Assembly (NCBI GenBank): GCA_964635845.1
Contig: CAZWNO010000003.1
Coordinates: 1-64,000, forward strand
DNA: 64,000 nt
Reading direction: 5' to 3'
Source: SZUA-365 sp964635845
Lineage (GTDB): Bacteria; Bacteroidota; Ignavibacteria; SZUA-365
The notes under the pieces were generated by a model. The model saw nothing but the letters and a program-made list of their open reading frames with translations. It did not search any database and was not told the origin of the DNA. Below are positions 54,097-63,962 of this stretch, in pieces (position 1 is the stretch's first letter; each line of letters starts with the position of its first letter). A program made the translations under genes and the position numbers.

Positions 54097-56472
54097 ATGC
54101 AGCTATCACTGAACTGGCTTCGCAAGTACGTGGACCTTCCCGAGTCGCTCGACGCGCTCGAAACGCTGTTGACCAATGTCGGTCTGGAGGTTGAATCCAT
54201 TGAAGATCGGCGGAATGCCTTCGACCGAATTGTCGTGGGCGAAGTGCTCACCTGCGAGAAGCATCCGAACGCGGACAAGCTTTCGGTCTGTACCGTCAAC
54301 GATGGCGTGGAGGTGTCCACCGTCGTCTGCGGCGCGCCGAATGTCGCCGCCGGACAGAAGGTGATTTTCGCGCGCATCGGCGCACATTTCGCGAATCTGG
54401 GTTTCACCATCGACAGGCGCAAGCTGCGCGGCGTGGAATCCGCAGGCATGATCTGCTCCACGCGCGAACTGGGACTGGACGAAGATCATTCGGGCATCGC
54501 GGTGCTCTCGCCGGACGCTGTTCCGGGTACGTCCATCGCCGAATATCTGGGTTACGACGACGTCATTCTCGGCATCGGGATCACCCCAAACCGCGGCGAT
54601 GCGCTGTCGCACATCGGCACGGCGCGGGATATCGCTGCTGCCACAGGCTCCGTGCTTCGGTTTCCAGAACCCGAGGTCAGCCTGCCCGGGACCCCGGAGA
54701 ATTTCGTGATCGATATCCGCGATTCAGACCTCTGTCCCCGATATTCCGCCGCGATCATGCGGAATGTGACGATCGGCGATTCTCCCGATTGGCTGCGGAA
54801 GGCGCTGACGGCAGCGGGAATACGGCCGATCAACAATGTCGTCGACGTCACGAATTTCGTCATGCTGGAGATCGGTCAGCCCATGCACGCGTTCGATCTC
54901 GAGCAGCTGCGGGGCGGAACCGTCGTGGTGCGGACTGCCGTCGAGGGGGAGAGGATCGTCACGCTCGACGGAGAGGAGCGATTGCTGCCCGAGCGCGCGC
55001 TGCTCATCTGCGATGAGAAGCGTCCCCTCGCGGTTGCCGGAGTGATGGGTGGGGAGGATTCGGCTGTGTCACCCGGGACACGGTCCATCCTGCTCGAGAG
55101 TGCGCATTTCAATCCGTCGTCCGTGCGACGCACGGCCAAGCGTCTGCAGCTTTCGACTGATTCGAGCTTTCGCTTCGAGCGGGGGACGGATCCGAACATC
55201 ACCGTTTGGGCGCTCCGCCGCGCGATGCAACTCATCGGCGAAACGGCCGGCGGTGAGATTCGCGGAGTTTTCGACGCCTATCCCGCGCCTCTGACCGGGA
55301 AGCTGGTGCAGCTGCGTCCGGCGTTCGTGAACCGCATTCTCGGCATCGAGATCAAAAGAGACGAGCAGCGCCGAATTCTCGAGGCGCTGCAGATCGCGGT
55401 CGAGAGCGAGTCGGCCGATGCACTCTTCTGCCGCGTGCCGACATTCCGCAGCGACATCGAAAGGGAGATCGATCTCGTCGAAGAAATCGCACGCATCCAC
55501 GGATACGACAATATTCCCGTGCCGGGGCGCATCGAGATGAACGTGGGAGACGGCTTCGATGACCAGGCATTTCCGGCACGACTCCGCACCATGCTGCTCG
55601 GCCTTGGCTTCGATGAGATCCTCTCGTCCAGTCTGGTCGCTCGCTCCCACGCCGGCGTTGGCCGGGAGGAGGGCGTGGTCGATGTTCTCAATCCCGTCAG
55701 CAAGGAACGACCGAGTCTCCGTACCAGCCTGCTGCCCTCGCTTCTCGAAGCGATCGACGTGAACATACGGAACGGCATGCCCTCCCTTCGCATGGCGGAA
55801 ATCGGACATGTATTCTCCACGAATGGGGAGGGAAATTTCACCGAACGGACGATGCTCGCGATAGCCCTCACCGGCAGCGCACAGCCGCGTTCGTGGTACG
55901 CACCGGAAAGAACCGCCGATTTCTTCGATTTGAAAGGCGCGCTTCAGCAGCTCATCGAATCGCTGTATCTTGACAATGACACTATCTTTTACTATGATAG
56001 AACAAGTACTTTAAGTAAACACGTTCTAACGCTTGAAGTCAAAGGCAGATATGCCGGACAAGCTGTCGAGGTTTCTGATGCGATTCTCGCAACCTTCGAT
56101 ATTGATCAGCCGGTCTATTACGCAGAACTCGATGTGGAAGTCCTTCGCGGTGCACTGCCTGAAAAACAGGTCTACGTACCGGTCGCAAAATTTCCCAGCG
56201 TGGTACGGGATCTTGCGGTGATCGTATCAAGCGGCATCCGTTCGGAACAGATTACCGGCGCGGTCCGAAACTGCGGACCCGCATATCTGCGGAGCGTGCG
56301 GATTGTCGACGTGTTCACGCATGAGAGTCTCGGAGTCGACAGGAAGAGCGTCGCGTTCAGCATGACTTTCCAGGCGGACAACAGAACGCTCACGGACGAA
56401 GATATCAAAGCCTCGGTCGATGCGATCATTACTGCGCTCACGCAGGAACTGCACGCCGAGCTTCGCGCATAA
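54097..56472 (+). CDS. pheT: Phenylalanyl-tRNA synthetase beta subunit
   Basis: The 791-residue beta subunit, which binds tRNA-Phe and edits mis-charged tRNA. It has the tRNA-binding (EMAP-like) domain near residues 40-150 (VGEVLTCEKHPNADKLSVC), the B3/B4 editing domain (ITPNRGDALSHIG, NNVVDVTNFVMLEIGQPMHAFD), the B5 domain, the inactive synthetase-like core and the C-terminal ferredoxin-like domain (KFPSVVRDLAVIV). A less GC-rich stretch around 55975-56050 is natural within the frame. Confidence 0.97.
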   Translation: MQLSLNWLRKYVDLPESLDALETLLTNVGLEVESIEDRRNAFDRIVVGEVLTCEKHPNADKLSVCTVNDGVEVSTVVCGAPNVAAGQKVIFARIGAHFANLGFTIDRRKLRGVESAGMICSTRELGLDEDHSGIAVLSPDAVPGTSIAEYLGYDDVILGIGITPNRGDALSHIGTARDIAAATGSVLRFPEPEVSLPGTPENFVIDIRDSDLCPRYSAAIMRNVTIGDSPDWLRKALTAAGIRPINNVVDVTNFVMLEIGQPMHAFDLEQLRGGTVVVRTAVEGERIVTLDGEERLLPERALLICDEKRPLAVAGVMGGEDSAVSPGTRSILLESAHFNPSSVRRTAKRLQLSTDSSFRFERGTDPNITVWALRRAMQLIGETAGGEIRGVFDAYPAPLTGKLVQLRPAFVNRILGIEIKRDEQRRILEALQIAVESESADALFCRVPTFRSDIEREIDLVEEIARIHGYDNIPVPGRIEMNVGDGFDDQAFPARLRTMLLGLGFDEILSSSLVARSHAGVGREEGVVDVLNPVSKERPSLRTSLLPSLLEAIDVNIRNGMPSLRMAEIGHVFSTNGEGNFTERTMLAIALTGSAQPRSWYAPERTADFFDLKGALQQLIESLYLDNDTIFYYDRTSTLSKHVLTLEVKGRYAGQAVEVSDAILATFDIDQPVYYAELDVEVLRGALPEKQVYVPVAKFPSVVRDLAVIVSSGIRSEQITGAVRNCGPAYLRSVRIVDVFTHESLGVDRKSVAFSMTFQADNRTLTDEDIKASVDAIITALTQELHAELRA

Positions 56473-56502
56473 CGGTTTCGTTCCATCAGCCCGGATGCTC
56501 AC

Positions 56503-56862
56503 ATGACACAGCATGAGTTGCCCGTGCAGGGAAGTGCAATGCAGGACATCATTCAAACGGTTCTCCAGGGCGTGTGGGATCGTGCTCAGAAAGCCGTGGA
56601 ACTGATCAACCGGCTCCGCAGCGAGAACGGTGATCTCACCAGGAGGATCGAGGAACTCGAAGCCGCTCAGCGGGCGTTCGAAGCACAGCTCGCGGAGAAG
56701 GAACATCTTATCACCACATTGCAGGAGAAAACAGCGACGCCTACGTCTGTTGACGTTGGCGACGGACTTTTATATCTTTCGCCAGACGAAAGAGAGGCAT
56801 TGGAACGTCAGATCGGTGACCTGCTGCGGCGAATCAATTCGCATCTCGGGTCATCCAGGTAA
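56503..56862 (+). CDS. ZapB-like coiled-coil protein (unknown function)
   Basis: A 119-residue protein dominated by a coiled coil (residues about 30-75: NRLRSENGDLTRRIEELEAAQ). A short region with DVGDGLLYLSPDERE and a helical end follow. The coiled coil, and its place just before zapA, suggest a partner of ZapA in septum assembly. The sequence is not close enough for a firm ZapB assignment. An internal ATG at 56539 is an alternative start. Confidence 0.65.
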   Translation: MTQHELPVQGSAMQDIIQTVLQGVWDRAQKAVELINRLRSENGDLTRRIEELEAAQRAFEAQLAEKEHLITTLQEKTATPTSVDVGDGLLYLSPDEREALERQIGDLLRRINSHLGSSR

Positions 56863-56923
56863 TGGATTCTGTGGCATCGGAACTTCGATTGTAGAAACTC
56901 TCTCAGTAACTTTAATACGAATC

Positions 56924-57211
56924 ATGGAAGGCAAGAGCATACGCGTTCGAATATACGGCACGGACTATCCGCTTCGCGCGGATGATGAAGACCTGACCGT
57001 GAGGGCAGCGGAACACCTGGACCGGATGATGCACGAGTTGCACGCGCAGATTCCGGATCAGCCGCCCACCACGCTCGCCGTGTTGTCAGCGCTGAATGTC
57101 TCGGAAGAACTCACCCATGAAAAACACGATAAGAAACAGCTAGCACGAAAAGTTGAACAGGAACTTCGCTCCATCACCCAGCTGCTCGACGGTGTACTGG
57201 GCGAAGGCTGA
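56924..57211 (+). CDS. zapA: Cell division protein ZapA
   Basis: A 95-residue FtsZ-ring stabiliser. The N-terminal domain starts MEGKSIRVRIYGTDYPLRADDED and continues into AAEHLDRMMHELHAQ; the C-terminal half is a helix for dimerisation. The ATG at 56924 gives the family-typical start; the longer upstream frame runs through the previous gene. In many bacteria the gene downstream of zapA is 6S RNA, which fits the structure found here. Confidence 0.92.
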   Translation: MEGKSIRVRIYGTDYPLRADDEDLTVRAAEHLDRMMHELHAQIPDQPPTTLAVLSALNVSEELTHEKHDKKQLARKVEQELRSITQLLDGVLGEG

Positions 57212-57231
57212 TCGATCGCAATAACAAGTAA

Positions 57232-57447
57232 CCGCACTACAATCCGGTCACTGGCCACGTTAAAAAGAACCAACACTTTTTACCTGGGAATCTGACTCTT
57301 TCCATCAATTGCAGGCCTCGATCCTCGTGATTTGCCCGCTTCGGCGGGTGACGGTGGAAGCAAGAGATGTGAAGGCATTTACCCACTGTGTCATGGATGG
57401 GTTCTTTTTTCCCACCACCAGTGATCGGGGTAGTGCGGTACTTTTTT
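57232..57447 (+). ncRNA. ssrS: 6S RNA candidate
   Basis: The 216-base stretch between zapA and rny folds into one long interrupted hairpin. CCGCACTAC (57232-57240) pairs with GTAGTGCGG (57430-57438); CCGGTCACTGG (57244-57254) pairs with CCAGTGATCGG (57418-57428, one G-T); AAAAAGAACC (57262-57271) pairs with GGTTCTTTTT (57400-57409). Inside are ACAC/GTGT, TGGG/CCCA, TTCCATC/GGTGGAA and an apical CCCGC-TTCG-GCGGG stem. Six T follow the outer stem (57442-57447). A long hairpin with bubbles, the size and the place after zapA are the marks of 6S RNA, which binds the housekeeping RNA polymerase. No clear promoter box is seen upstream, so it may be processed from the zapA transcript. Confidence 0.75.
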
Positions 57448-57466
57448 ATTCTGGAGGATTAATAGA

Positions 57467-59035
57467 ATGAACGTCGAATTATACTGGCTCATACCGACCG
57501 TAGCGGTGCTCAGCGCATTCTTTCTCGGACTCGGTTGGTTCATCGCCGCCCGAGTCGGACAGAATAAGCTGTCTGTCGCGGAAGAACGCGCCCGCGAGAT
57601 CGTCGATGCCGCCGAGAAGGAAGCCGAGCATGTGAAGAAGGAGAAGCTGCTCGAAGTCAAGGACGAGTGGTTCCACAAGAAGCAGGAAATAGAGAAGGAA
57701 TTGAACCGGCAGCGAAACAAGCTGCATGCCCGAGAAAAACAGCTCACCACCACGGAGGAAAACCTCAACGGACGCTTCGAAATCCTCAGCAAGAAGGAAG
57801 CCGGGGTCAAGCAGATCGAGGATCGCCTGCAGCAGAAGGAAGCCACCCTGCAGGAACGCATAGACAGGGTCAGCCAGATCATCGAGGAACAGACCGAGAA
57901 ACTCGAAAGGATTTCGGGCATCTCGCGCGACGACGCGCGCAACCTGCTCATGGAAAACATGATCAACGATTCGAAGCTGCAGGCGGCGCAGCAGCTCAAG
58001 GAAATCCGGGACGAGATGAAGACGACCGCGAAAAAGGAGGCGCAGCGCGTCATCCTGCAGGCCATCCAGCGAACGGCGTCGGACCATTCGGTCGAGACAA
58101 CGGTCAGCGTGCTGAACCTCGCGAGCGAGGACATGAAAGGCCGCATCATCGGCCGCGAGGGTCGCAATATCCGTGCCTTCGAGGCGGCGACCGGTATCGA
58201 CGTCATCGTCGATGATACACCGGAAGCCGTCATCCTCTCGGGATTCGACCCGTTCCGCCGCGAGGTGGCCCGCATCGCTCTCGAGACGCTGATGGCGGAC
58301 GGTCGCATCCATCCCGCACGCATCGAAGAAGTCGTCGAAAAAGTGCGCAAGGATCTCGAGGAGGAAATTTTCCGTGTCGGTGAGAATACATTGCTGGATG
58401 TCGGAATCCACAACGCCCACAATGAGATCAAGAAGCTGGTCGGCAAGATGAAATTCCGGTCCAGCTACGGACAGAACCTGCTCCAGCATTCGACCGAAGT
58501 TGCGTGGCTCTGTGGAATCATGGCCGCGGAACTCGGGCTGGATCCGAAGATCGCCACGCGTGCGGGACTCCTTCATGACATAGGCAAGTGCCTGGATCGG
58601 AATATCGAAGGTCCCCACGCACTGCTCGGAATGGAGGTCGCGAAAAAATTCCGCGAGCATCCCATCATCGTCAACGCCATCGGTTCGCACCATGACGACA
58701 TCCCCATGGATTCGCCGTACGCACCGCTTGTGCAGGCCGCCGATGCGATCAGCGGAGCCCGTCCCGGAGCGCGCCGGGAATCCCTCGAGGGGTACGTCAA
58801 ACGTCTCGAGAAGCTCGAGAATATCGGTTCCGGATTCGAGGGCGTGGCGAAAACCTATGCCATCCAGGCGGGTCGCGAGGTCCGTGTCATGGTAGAACAT
58901 GATCGCGTCGACGACACGCTCGCCGACCAGCTCGCAACCGACATCGCCGAAAAGATCCAGAATGAGATGGAGTACCCCGGACAGATCAAGGTCACGGTCA
59001 TCCGGGAGAAACGATCCATAGCCTTCGCGAAATAG
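57467..59035 (+). CDS. rny: Ribonuclease Y
   Basis: A 522-residue membrane-anchored endoribonuclease that initiates mRNA decay. One N-terminal membrane segment (residues about 7-28), a long coiled coil (residues about 35-200), a KH domain (GRIIGREGRNIRAFEAATGIDV) and an HD domain with HSTEVAW, LLHDIGKCLD and GSHHDDIP are in the usual order. A good GGAGG lies ten bases ahead of the ATG. It stands right after the 6S RNA candidate and its T-run. Confidence 0.98.
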   Translation: MNVELYWLIPTVAVLSAFFLGLGWFIAARVGQNKLSVAEERAREIVDAAEKEAEHVKKEKLLEVKDEWFHKKQEIEKELNRQRNKLHAREKQLTTTEENLNGRFEILSKKEAGVKQIEDRLQQKEATLQERIDRVSQIIEEQTEKLERISGISRDDARNLLMENMINDSKLQAAQQLKEIRDEMKTTAKKEAQRVILQAIQRTASDHSVETTVSVLNLASEDMKGRIIGREGRNIRAFEAATGIDVIVDDTPEAVILSGFDPFRREVARIALETLMADGRIHPARIEEVVEKVRKDLEEEIFRVGENTLLDVGIHNAHNEIKKLVGKMKFRSSYGQNLLQHSTEVAWLCGIMAAELGLDPKIATRAGLLHDIGKCLDRNIEGPHALLGMEVAKKFREHPIIVNAIGSHHDDIPMDSPYAPLVQAADAISGARPGARRESLEGYVKRLEKLENIGSGFEGVAKTYAIQAGREVRVMVEHDRVDDTLADQLATDIAEKIQNEMEYPGQIKVTVIREKRSIAFAK

Positions 59036-59056
59036 TCCGCTGCGGAACGGGTTCAG

Positions 59057-59689
59057 ATGACGACGCAGGACAAACCACCGCTTCTCATAGGGCTCACCGG
59101 CAGCATCGGGGCCGGCAAGAGCACCGTTGCATCGATGATCGCCGAAACGCATCCCGTGCTCGACACCGACGGGATCGCGCGCGAGATCATGGAGAACGAT
59201 GCCGCGGTGCGAGCCGCCTTGACGGAGCGTTTCGGTATTCAGGTCTTTCTTTCCGACGGCACGCTGGACCGGCATTTCCTGGCCTCGCTCGTTTTCGACG
59301 ATGCCGACAAACTCGAAGCCCTGAATGCCATTGCTCATCCTCCAACCATCGAACGCGTGACGCAGTTGGCGGCGAAGCTGCATGGCGAAGGAGAGAGGCT
59401 CGTCTTCGTTGAATCCGCATTGATATTCGAAGTCGGAATCGAAGAGATGTTCGATTACACCGTGGCGGTCGTCGCCGATACTGAAATCTCTATCGAGCGC
59501 ATCATGAAACGCGATCATTCGGACCGCACCGCCGCGCTGCGACGGATCCGCTTCCAGCTGCCGCCCGAGGAAAAGTCCGGGCTCGCCGATTTCACGATCC
59601 GCAACAACGGCAACCTTGAGGATCTGCGGCGGGCCACGACGTCGATCATACTGATCCTCTCTCGCCTGGGAAAGCACCAGCCGTCATGA
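59057..59689 (+). CDS. coaE: Dephospho-CoA kinase
   Basis: Last step of coenzyme A synthesis. The 210-residue protein has the P-loop GLTGSIGAGKSTV, the DTDGIAREIME region that binds dephospho-CoA, and LFESALIFEVG-type VFVESALIFEVG in the middle. The LID region (RIMKRDHSDRTAALRRIRFQ) is somewhat unusual but complete. Its stop overlaps the next start (ATGA). Confidence 0.95.
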   Translation: MTTQDKPPLLIGLTGSIGAGKSTVASMIAETHPVLDTDGIAREIMENDAAVRAALTERFGIQVFLSDGTLDRHFLASLVFDDADKLEALNAIAHPPTIERVTQLAAKLHGEGERLVFVESALIFEVGIEEMFDYTVAVVADTEISIERIMKRDHSDRTAALRRIRFQLPPEEKSGLADFTIRNNGNLEDLRRATTSIILILSRLGKHQPS

Positions 59690-60873
59690 CGACGCTGCTC
59701 GAGCGCGATCGCGACTCCATCCTGCATACCTATTCCCGGCTGCCGCTCGAGATCGTCAGAGGGGAAGGAGTGCATTTGATCGATGTCGAGGGGAGACGAT
59801 ATCTGGATTTTTTTGGCGGATTGGCGGTCAACAGTCTCGGTTACGGATATCCCGCAGTGCTCGATGCGGTGCGTACGCAGTCGGAACAGTACATGCATCT
59901 GTCCAATTTCTTTCCGCAGCGTCCCCAGATCGAACTCGCCGAAAGGCTTCGCGGACAGAACGGTTTCGACAAGGTGTTCTTCGCCAACAGCGGTGCGGAA
60001 ACCATGGAGACAGCCTTCAAGCTCGTACGGCGCTGGTCCTCATGGCGGGGCAAATCCGACATCATCTCCTTCTCGGGCGCTTTCCACGGGCGCACGATGG
60101 CCGGGCTCTCGATGATGGACGCCGCCAAGTACAGGTCGGGATTCGGACCATTCCTCGAAGGCTGCCATACGCTGCCGTACAACGACAGCGCAAGACTCCG
60201 GGCGGGCGTGGGACCGCGCACCGCGGCGGTCATCCTCGAATGCATCCAGGGCGAGGGGGGAGTCGTGCCGCTCGATCCCGCGTTCGAGACCGAACTGCGC
60301 TCGCTTCGGGAAAGGTATGGCTTTCTCATCGTCGACGATGAGATACAGACCGGCATGGGACGGACGGGGCGCTTTCTGGCCGCGGAACACTACGACCTCG
60401 CGCCGGACATCGTAACGCTCGCGAAATCTCTCGGCGGAGGATTGCCTCTCGGCGCGGTCCTGGTGCGTGCGCCGCTCGCCGAGGTGTTCGGTCCCGGAGG
60501 CCATGGCAGCACGTTTGGCGGAAATCCGGTCGCCTGCGCCGCCGGTATCGCAGTCATGGACGCTCTTTCCGGCGGTGTCATGAACAACGCCGCTGTGGCG
60601 GGCGAACAGCTCCGCGCCGGGCTTCTGGAACTGCAAAAACTGTTTCCGTCTCATATATCCGAAGTGCGCGGGCGAGGCTGCATGCAGGGCATCGTATGCA
60701 CACGACCGGCGAGGCAGGTGCTCGAACACTGCCTGCGCGCTGGACTTCTCATCAACGTGACGCATGACTTCGTTCTCCGTCTGCTGCCGCCGTTGATCAT
60801 CACCCGGGAGCATATAGAAACGGCGCTCACAATTCTTCGCAACGCGTTTGATAATTGGCAATTAGAGTCCTGA
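59686..60873 (+). CDS. argD: Class III aminotransferase (acetylornithine type)
   Basis: A 395-residue PLP-dependent aminotransferase of the AcOAT/OAT branch. Signature regions are GRRYLDFFGGLAVNSLGY, FFANSGAETMETAFKLVR, ECIQGEGGVVPLD, DDEIQTGMGRTGRF and the PLP lysine in TLAKSLGGGLPLGA. The arginine pathway is the most likely role, but the window has no other arg genes, and a related omega-aminotransferase remains possible. Translation is coupled to coaE. Confidence 0.85.
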   Translation: MTTLLERDRDSILHTYSRLPLEIVRGEGVHLIDVEGRRYLDFFGGLAVNSLGYGYPAVLDAVRTQSEQYMHLSNFFPQRPQIELAERLRGQNGFDKVFFANSGAETMETAFKLVRRWSSWRGKSDIISFSGAFHGRTMAGLSMMDAAKYRSGFGPFLEGCHTLPYNDSARLRAGVGPRTAAVILECIQGEGGVVPLDPAFETELRSLRERYGFLIVDDEIQTGMGRTGRFLAAEHYDLAPDIVTLAKSLGGGLPLGAVLVRAPLAEVFGPGGHGSTFGGNPVACAAGIAVMDALSGGVMNNAAVAGEQLRAGLLELQKLFPSHISEVRGRGCMQGIVCTRPARQVLEHCLRAGLLINVTHDFVLRLLPPLIITREHIETALTILRNAFDNWQLES

Positions 60874-60894
60874 ACTCAACCGGAGTCCTGCAGC

Positions 60895-62511
60895 GTGTCA
60901 CCATCGTCCCAATCTGATATTCTCGTGATCGGCAGCGGCATCGCCGGGCTTTTCTACACACTGAAAGTAGCGGAACACCGACGCGTCGCGCTCGTCACCA
61001 AGAAGGAAACCGTCGAGTCCAATACCAACTACGCGCAGGGAGGGATCGCATCCGTCATCTCGGACGAGGATTCCTTCGAATCGCATATCCGAGACACACT
61101 GCAGGCCGGTGCGGGACTCTGTCACCGGGACATCGTCGAGATCGTCGTACACGAAGGTCCCGCGCTCGTGCGCAGCCTGCTCGGGCTCGGGGTCGGCTTC
61201 ACGATGGCGGAATCCTCCGGACTGCATCTCGGACGCGAAGGCGGTCACTCGCATCACCGCATCGTGCACGCGAGAGACTACACCGGAAGGGAGGTCGAAC
61301 GGGTCCTGGTGGAAGCCGTTCGCCGACATCCCAATGTCACCGTCTACGAAGACCATATCGCGATCGATCTCATCACGCAGCACAACCTGGTTGACAAACC
61401 GGCTTTCACTCCGGACAATATCCGCTGCTGGGGAGCGTACGTTCTCGACAAAACCACCGGCAGGGTGGAGCGGTTTTTCTCACGGAGTACGGTGATAACT
61501 GCCGGAGGATGCGGCCAGGTCTATCTCCACACGACAAATCCGGAGATCGCCACAGGCGACGGTATCGCCATGGCCTATCGCGCGGGCGCTCGTGTCGGGA
61601 ACATGGAATTCATCCAGTTTCACCCCACTACGCTGGCTCATCCGGAAGCGCGCTCCTTCCTGATTTCCGAAGCGGTACGTGGTTTTGGTGCGGTTCTGCG
61701 TAATGCGGCGGGCGAGCGCTTCATGGAGAAGTATGACCCGCGACTTGAACTCGCTCCCCGGGACATCGTCGCACGCGCGATCGACAGCGAACTCAAGCGG
61801 AGCGGCGAGGAGTGTGTCTACCTGGATCTTCGTCATCTCGATCCTGCGGAAGTGCGCACGTCATTCCCGAGTATTCACGACAGGTGTCTCGATGTAAGGA
61901 TTGATATCACAACCGATTTGATCCCCGTCGTTCCAGCAGCGCATTATACCTGCGGTGGAATCGTGAGCGATGCATTCGGACGCACGAGCATCCAGGGTCT
62001 CTATGTGGCGGGAGAGAGCGCCATGACAGGCCTGCACGGCGCGAACCGACTTGCGAGCAATTCGTTGCTTGAAGCCCTGGTGTTCGCGAACCGCGCGGCA
62101 CAATCCACACTCGAGACCGGGAACGAAGTGCCGCCAGTCGAACACATCGCCGAATGGGATGACAGCGGAACCTATAACACGGAGGAATGGGTGCTGATCT
62201 CCCACAATCGGAAGGAGGTTCGGACATTGATGTGGGATTACGTCGGGATCGTGCGGTCTTCGCTGCGCCTGGAGCGCGCCGCGCGCCGCGTCGAACTGCT
62301 CGGCAACGAGATCGAGGATTTCTATAAGCGCACGCGAGTCTCGGAAGGACTGATCCAGCTGCGCAATATCACGTTGATCGCGAGCCTGATCATCGAATGC
62401 GGACTGCGTCGGCATGAGAGCCGTGGTCTGCATTTCACGACGGACTATCCGGAACCGGATCCTTCGCTGGAGCAGCAGGATACCATCCTCTCACTGTTCG
62501 ATGTCCCTTAG
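60895..62511 (+). CDS. nadB: L-aspartate oxidase
   Basis: Oxidises aspartate to iminoaspartate in NAD synthesis. The 538-residue flavoprotein starts at a GTG (60895) with GGAG nine bases upstream. The FAD-binding motif is DILVIGSGIAGLFYTLKVAE, followed by ESNTNYAQGGIA, the HxxR-type GGHSHHRIVHA, HPTTLAHPEARSFLISEAVRG and RLASNSLLEALVFANRA near the C-terminal helical domain. No nadA or nadC lies in the window. Confidence 0.97.
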   Translation: MSPSSQSDILVIGSGIAGLFYTLKVAEHRRVALVTKKETVESNTNYAQGGIASVISDEDSFESHIRDTLQAGAGLCHRDIVEIVVHEGPALVRSLLGLGVGFTMAESSGLHLGREGGHSHHRIVHARDYTGREVERVLVEAVRRHPNVTVYEDHIAIDLITQHNLVDKPAFTPDNIRCWGAYVLDKTTGRVERFFSRSTVITAGGCGQVYLHTTNPEIATGDGIAMAYRAGARVGNMEFIQFHPTTLAHPEARSFLISEAVRGFGAVLRNAAGERFMEKYDPRLELAPRDIVARAIDSELKRSGEECVYLDLRHLDPAEVRTSFPSIHDRCLDVRIDITTDLIPVVPAAHYTCGGIVSDAFGRTSIQGLYVAGESAMTGLHGANRLASNSLLEALVFANRAAQSTLETGNEVPPVEHIAEWDDSGTYNTEEWVLISHNRKEVRTLMWDYVGIVRSSLRLERAARRVELLGNEIEDFYKRTRVSEGLIQLRNITLIASLIIECGLRRHESRGLHFTTDYPEPDPSLEQQDTILSLFDVP

Positions 62512-62537
62512 ACATCCTCCGAAACGCTTTAGAAACC

Positions 62538-63736
62538 ATGTCCGATCGCACTGAGTCCACTGTACTTACCATCTCGCAGCTTACGCGTCTGATCAAAGGT
62601 ACGCTCGAAGACAGCTTTGGCGCGATCACCGTGATCGGGGAGATTTCGAATTTCACCCGGCACAGCTCGGGCCACTGGTATTTCACCTTGAAGGACAGCG
62701 GGGCGCAGCTCTCCGCGGTGATGTTTCGCGGTAATGCGATGAGCACGTTTTTCCGGCCTCAGAACGGCATGGAAGTCGTCTGCCGCGGCCGCATCACCGT
62801 GTACGAACCACGCGGCAACTACCAGATCGTGGTCAGCGACATGCAACCGCGCGGCGAAGGCGCCCTGCAGGTCGCCTTCGAGAAACTCAAGCGCAAGCTC
62901 CATGAAGCGGGTCTGTTCGACGAAGCCCGGAAACGTGCGCTCCCTCCATATCCCGATGTGATCGCGCTGGTGACTTCCCCGACAGGTGCGGCGATTCGGG
63001 ACATGATCAGCGTGCTGCATCGCCGTAATCCTGCTGTTCAGCTCCTGATCGTACCCGTCCAGGTGCAGGGTGCGGGCGCAGCGGAGCAGATCGCCGGGGG
63101 CATCGACCTGTGCAATGAGCACGGTGGCGCCGACCTGATCATCACCGGACGCGGCGGAGGTTCGATCGAAGATCTCTGGGCCTTCAACGAGGAAGTGGTT
63201 GCACGCGCGATCGCGCGGTCGGAGATTCCGGTCGTGAGCGCAGTCGGCCATGAAGTGGACGTCACGATCTCGGATTACGTCGCGGATCTGCGCGCGGCAA
63301 CGCCGTCGGTCGCCGCCGAGCTTGTGGTGCGCACGAGGGAGGAGATGCTGGGGCAATTGAATTCCATTGTGCATGGCGCCTGGAAATTTGTAGATTTAAA
63401 GATGCGTGATCGGAAACGGCTGCTGAAGGCCACAGTTGCCGACCGTGCATTTTCCCGTCTCGCAGGACGCCTGCGCTCCTCGACGACCGTCTGGAAATGC
63501 TGCATCGCAGCTGCGAGCGTTCGCTCATGCAGCGGGAACATGCGCTTCAGCTGCTCCGCCAGCAATTGGGCGCACACGATCCCGCGCTGTTCTTCCGGAG
63601 AGGTGCCGTTCTCATCTCACGGAACGACGAGCCCGTCACAAGCGTCCGTCAGTTGGCTGAGGGCGATCTTATCACACTCCGGCTTCGCGACGGCATCGCC
63701 GAAGCGGCCGTGGAACGGATAGAGGCAGATGAATAA
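62538..63736 (+). CDS. xseA: Exodeoxyribonuclease VII large subunit, frameshifted
   Basis: The large subunit of a nuclease that degrades single-stranded DNA. An OB-fold domain (VIGEISNFTRHSSGHWYFTLKD) and the catalytic domain (ALVTSPTGAAIRDMI, VQGAGAAEQIAGGI, ITGRGGGSIEDLWAFNEE, VVSAVGHEVD, ATPSVAAEL) are intact. Around 63476-63482 the frame breaks: the original frame runs into an unrelated tail ending at 63722, whereas the correct ending LDDRLEML...FFRRGAVLISRND continues in the -1 frame to the TAA at 63734-63736. One missing base explains it; restored length is about 399 residues. It overlaps xseB. Confidence 0.9.
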
Positions 63737-63962
63737 AAAGAAAACAGGCGGTTTCGAAGCCTCCCTCGAACGGCTCAACGAGATCGTTCGCATCCTCGAT
63801 GCGGAGGAGACCTCGCTGCAGGAGAGCATGACTCTCTATGCCGAAGGAATTCAAATCGCGGAAGGATGTGTTAAGGAACTGACCGAGGCTCAGACCCGCA
63901 TACAGGAACTGCGCAAGCGTTCGGACGGCCTGTTCGAACAGCTGGATTTCGACGACGAATAA
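63729..63962 (+). CDS. xseB: Exodeoxyribonuclease VII small subunit
   Basis: A 77-residue, mostly helical protein that binds the large subunit. It has the family core FEASLERLNEIVRILDAEE, SLQESMTLYAEGIQIA and CVKELTEAQTRI. The start lies eight bases inside the restored end of xseA, which is the usual arrangement and supports the corrected xseA frame. Confidence 0.95.
   Translation: MNKKKTGGFEASLERLNEIVRILDAEETSLQESMTLYAEGIQIAEGCVKELTEAQTRIQELRKRSDGLFEQLDFDDE

Noticed and set aside
57391..59677. Long minus-strand open frames (351 and 732 residues) opposite rny and coaE
   Set aside because: They are antisense shadows of strongly recognised genes, with Arg/Ser- or Asp-rich compositions and no family motifs.
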